Source of the DNA: Pseudeuparius sepicola
Taxonomy: Eukaryota; Arthropoda; Insecta; Coleoptera; Anthribidae
Reading direction: 5' to 3'
DNA length: 64,000 bases
Assembly: GCA_963920635.1 (NCBI GenBank)
Contig: OY987302.1
Location: 32,897,278 to 32,961,277, forward strand
Shown here: positions 63,957-64,000 of the stretch, in pieces
How positions within the stretch are numbered: position 1 is the stretch's first letter
Layout of the letters: every line of letters starts with the position of its first letter
Notes under the pieces: generated by a model
Seen by the model: the letters and a program-made list of their open reading frames with translations, nothing else
Databases searched by the model: none
What the model was told of the DNA's origin: nothing
Translations under genes and position numbers: made by a program

Positions 63957-64000
63957 TGTCTGTAATTTTGGATTATAAATATTCTTTGCTCTAAAAACAT
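63957..64000 (-). pseudogene. Inverted start of another mariner transposase (cut by window end)
   Basis: The minus strand reads from an ATG at 64000: MFLEQRIFIIQNYR, nearly the same as the N-terminus at 57429 (LSLEQRIFIIQNYR). It is either a second mariner copy in opposite orientation or part of a long inverted repeat that reaches into the coding region. Confidence 0.65.

Noticed and set aside
1..64000. tRNA, rRNA or a single-copy host gene
   Set aside because: I saw no cloverleaf with conserved boxes, no rRNA-like text and no coding region outside mobile elements; a covariance scan for tRNAs would be needed to be certain.

Overview
This is an AT-rich stretch of an animal genome, almost certainly an arthropod and probably an insect. 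The evidence is the mix of element types (Ty3-like LTR elements, Penelope-like elements, R1-like, RLE-type and CR1/Jockey-type non-LTR elements, mariners, a Maverick/Polinton), eukaryotic TATA and Inr promoters, a spliced gene, and no operons or ribosome-binding sites. I see no ordinary single-copy host gene. The window is a nest of transposable elements of different ages, most of them broken.

Layout. 1-5.6 kb: an R1-like non-LTR element (ORF1 with a DUF4780-like part; ORF2 with endonuclease, reverse transcriptase and RNase H) lying between fragments of a restriction-like-endonuclease retrotransposon. 8.4-17.1 kb: a decayed minus-strand Ty3 element interrupted by a Penelope-like element (8.5-12.1 kb, with inverted terminal arms) and by a CR1/Jockey-type element (12.9-16.2 kb). 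20.4-24.1 kb: a second, minus-strand Jockey/CR1-type element. 24.3-25.8 kb: the 3' end of another Ty3 element. 25.8-26.8 kb and 50.3-55.1 kb: two fragments of one Penelope family, in the same orientation. They bracket a 327-bp satellite and a large Maverick. 51.4-54.6 kb: a TA-flanked DNA transposon inside the second Penelope fragment. 55.7-56.7 kb: a DD41D mariner. 57.4-63.9 kb: a second DD41D mariner split by a complete but defective Ty3 element, which itself carries a 0.6-kb TIR element.

The centrepiece is a 21.2-kb Maverick/Polinton (28580-49785) with long terminal inverted repeats and a 6-bp target duplication. It encodes protein-primed DNA polymerase B, integrase with chromodomain, packaging ATPase, adenovirus-type protease, double-jelly-roll major capsid protein, penton-like minor capsid protein, and a phospholipase A2/pVI-like protein. 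It also carries unusual accessory genes: an intact BIR-RING inhibitor-of-apoptosis gene, a four-exon spliced gene, and a Trp/Glu-rich repeat gene beside the left terminus. Most replication and capsid genes are broken by stops or frameshifts, whereas integrase, protease and the accessory genes are open. The right end is duplicated: a full inner terminus (to 48120), then a second partial copy of the capsid region, then the real outer terminus.

The Maverick sits inside a satellite whose 327-bp monomer contains, by hand folding, a complete type I hammerhead ribozyme (six copies with all parts in place), in an array that flips orientation head to head. The Penelope element at 8.5-12.1 kb carries a different hammerhead-like motif in each inverted arm. 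This self-cleaving-RNA layer is not visible from open reading frames and is what I consider the most interesting content of the window.
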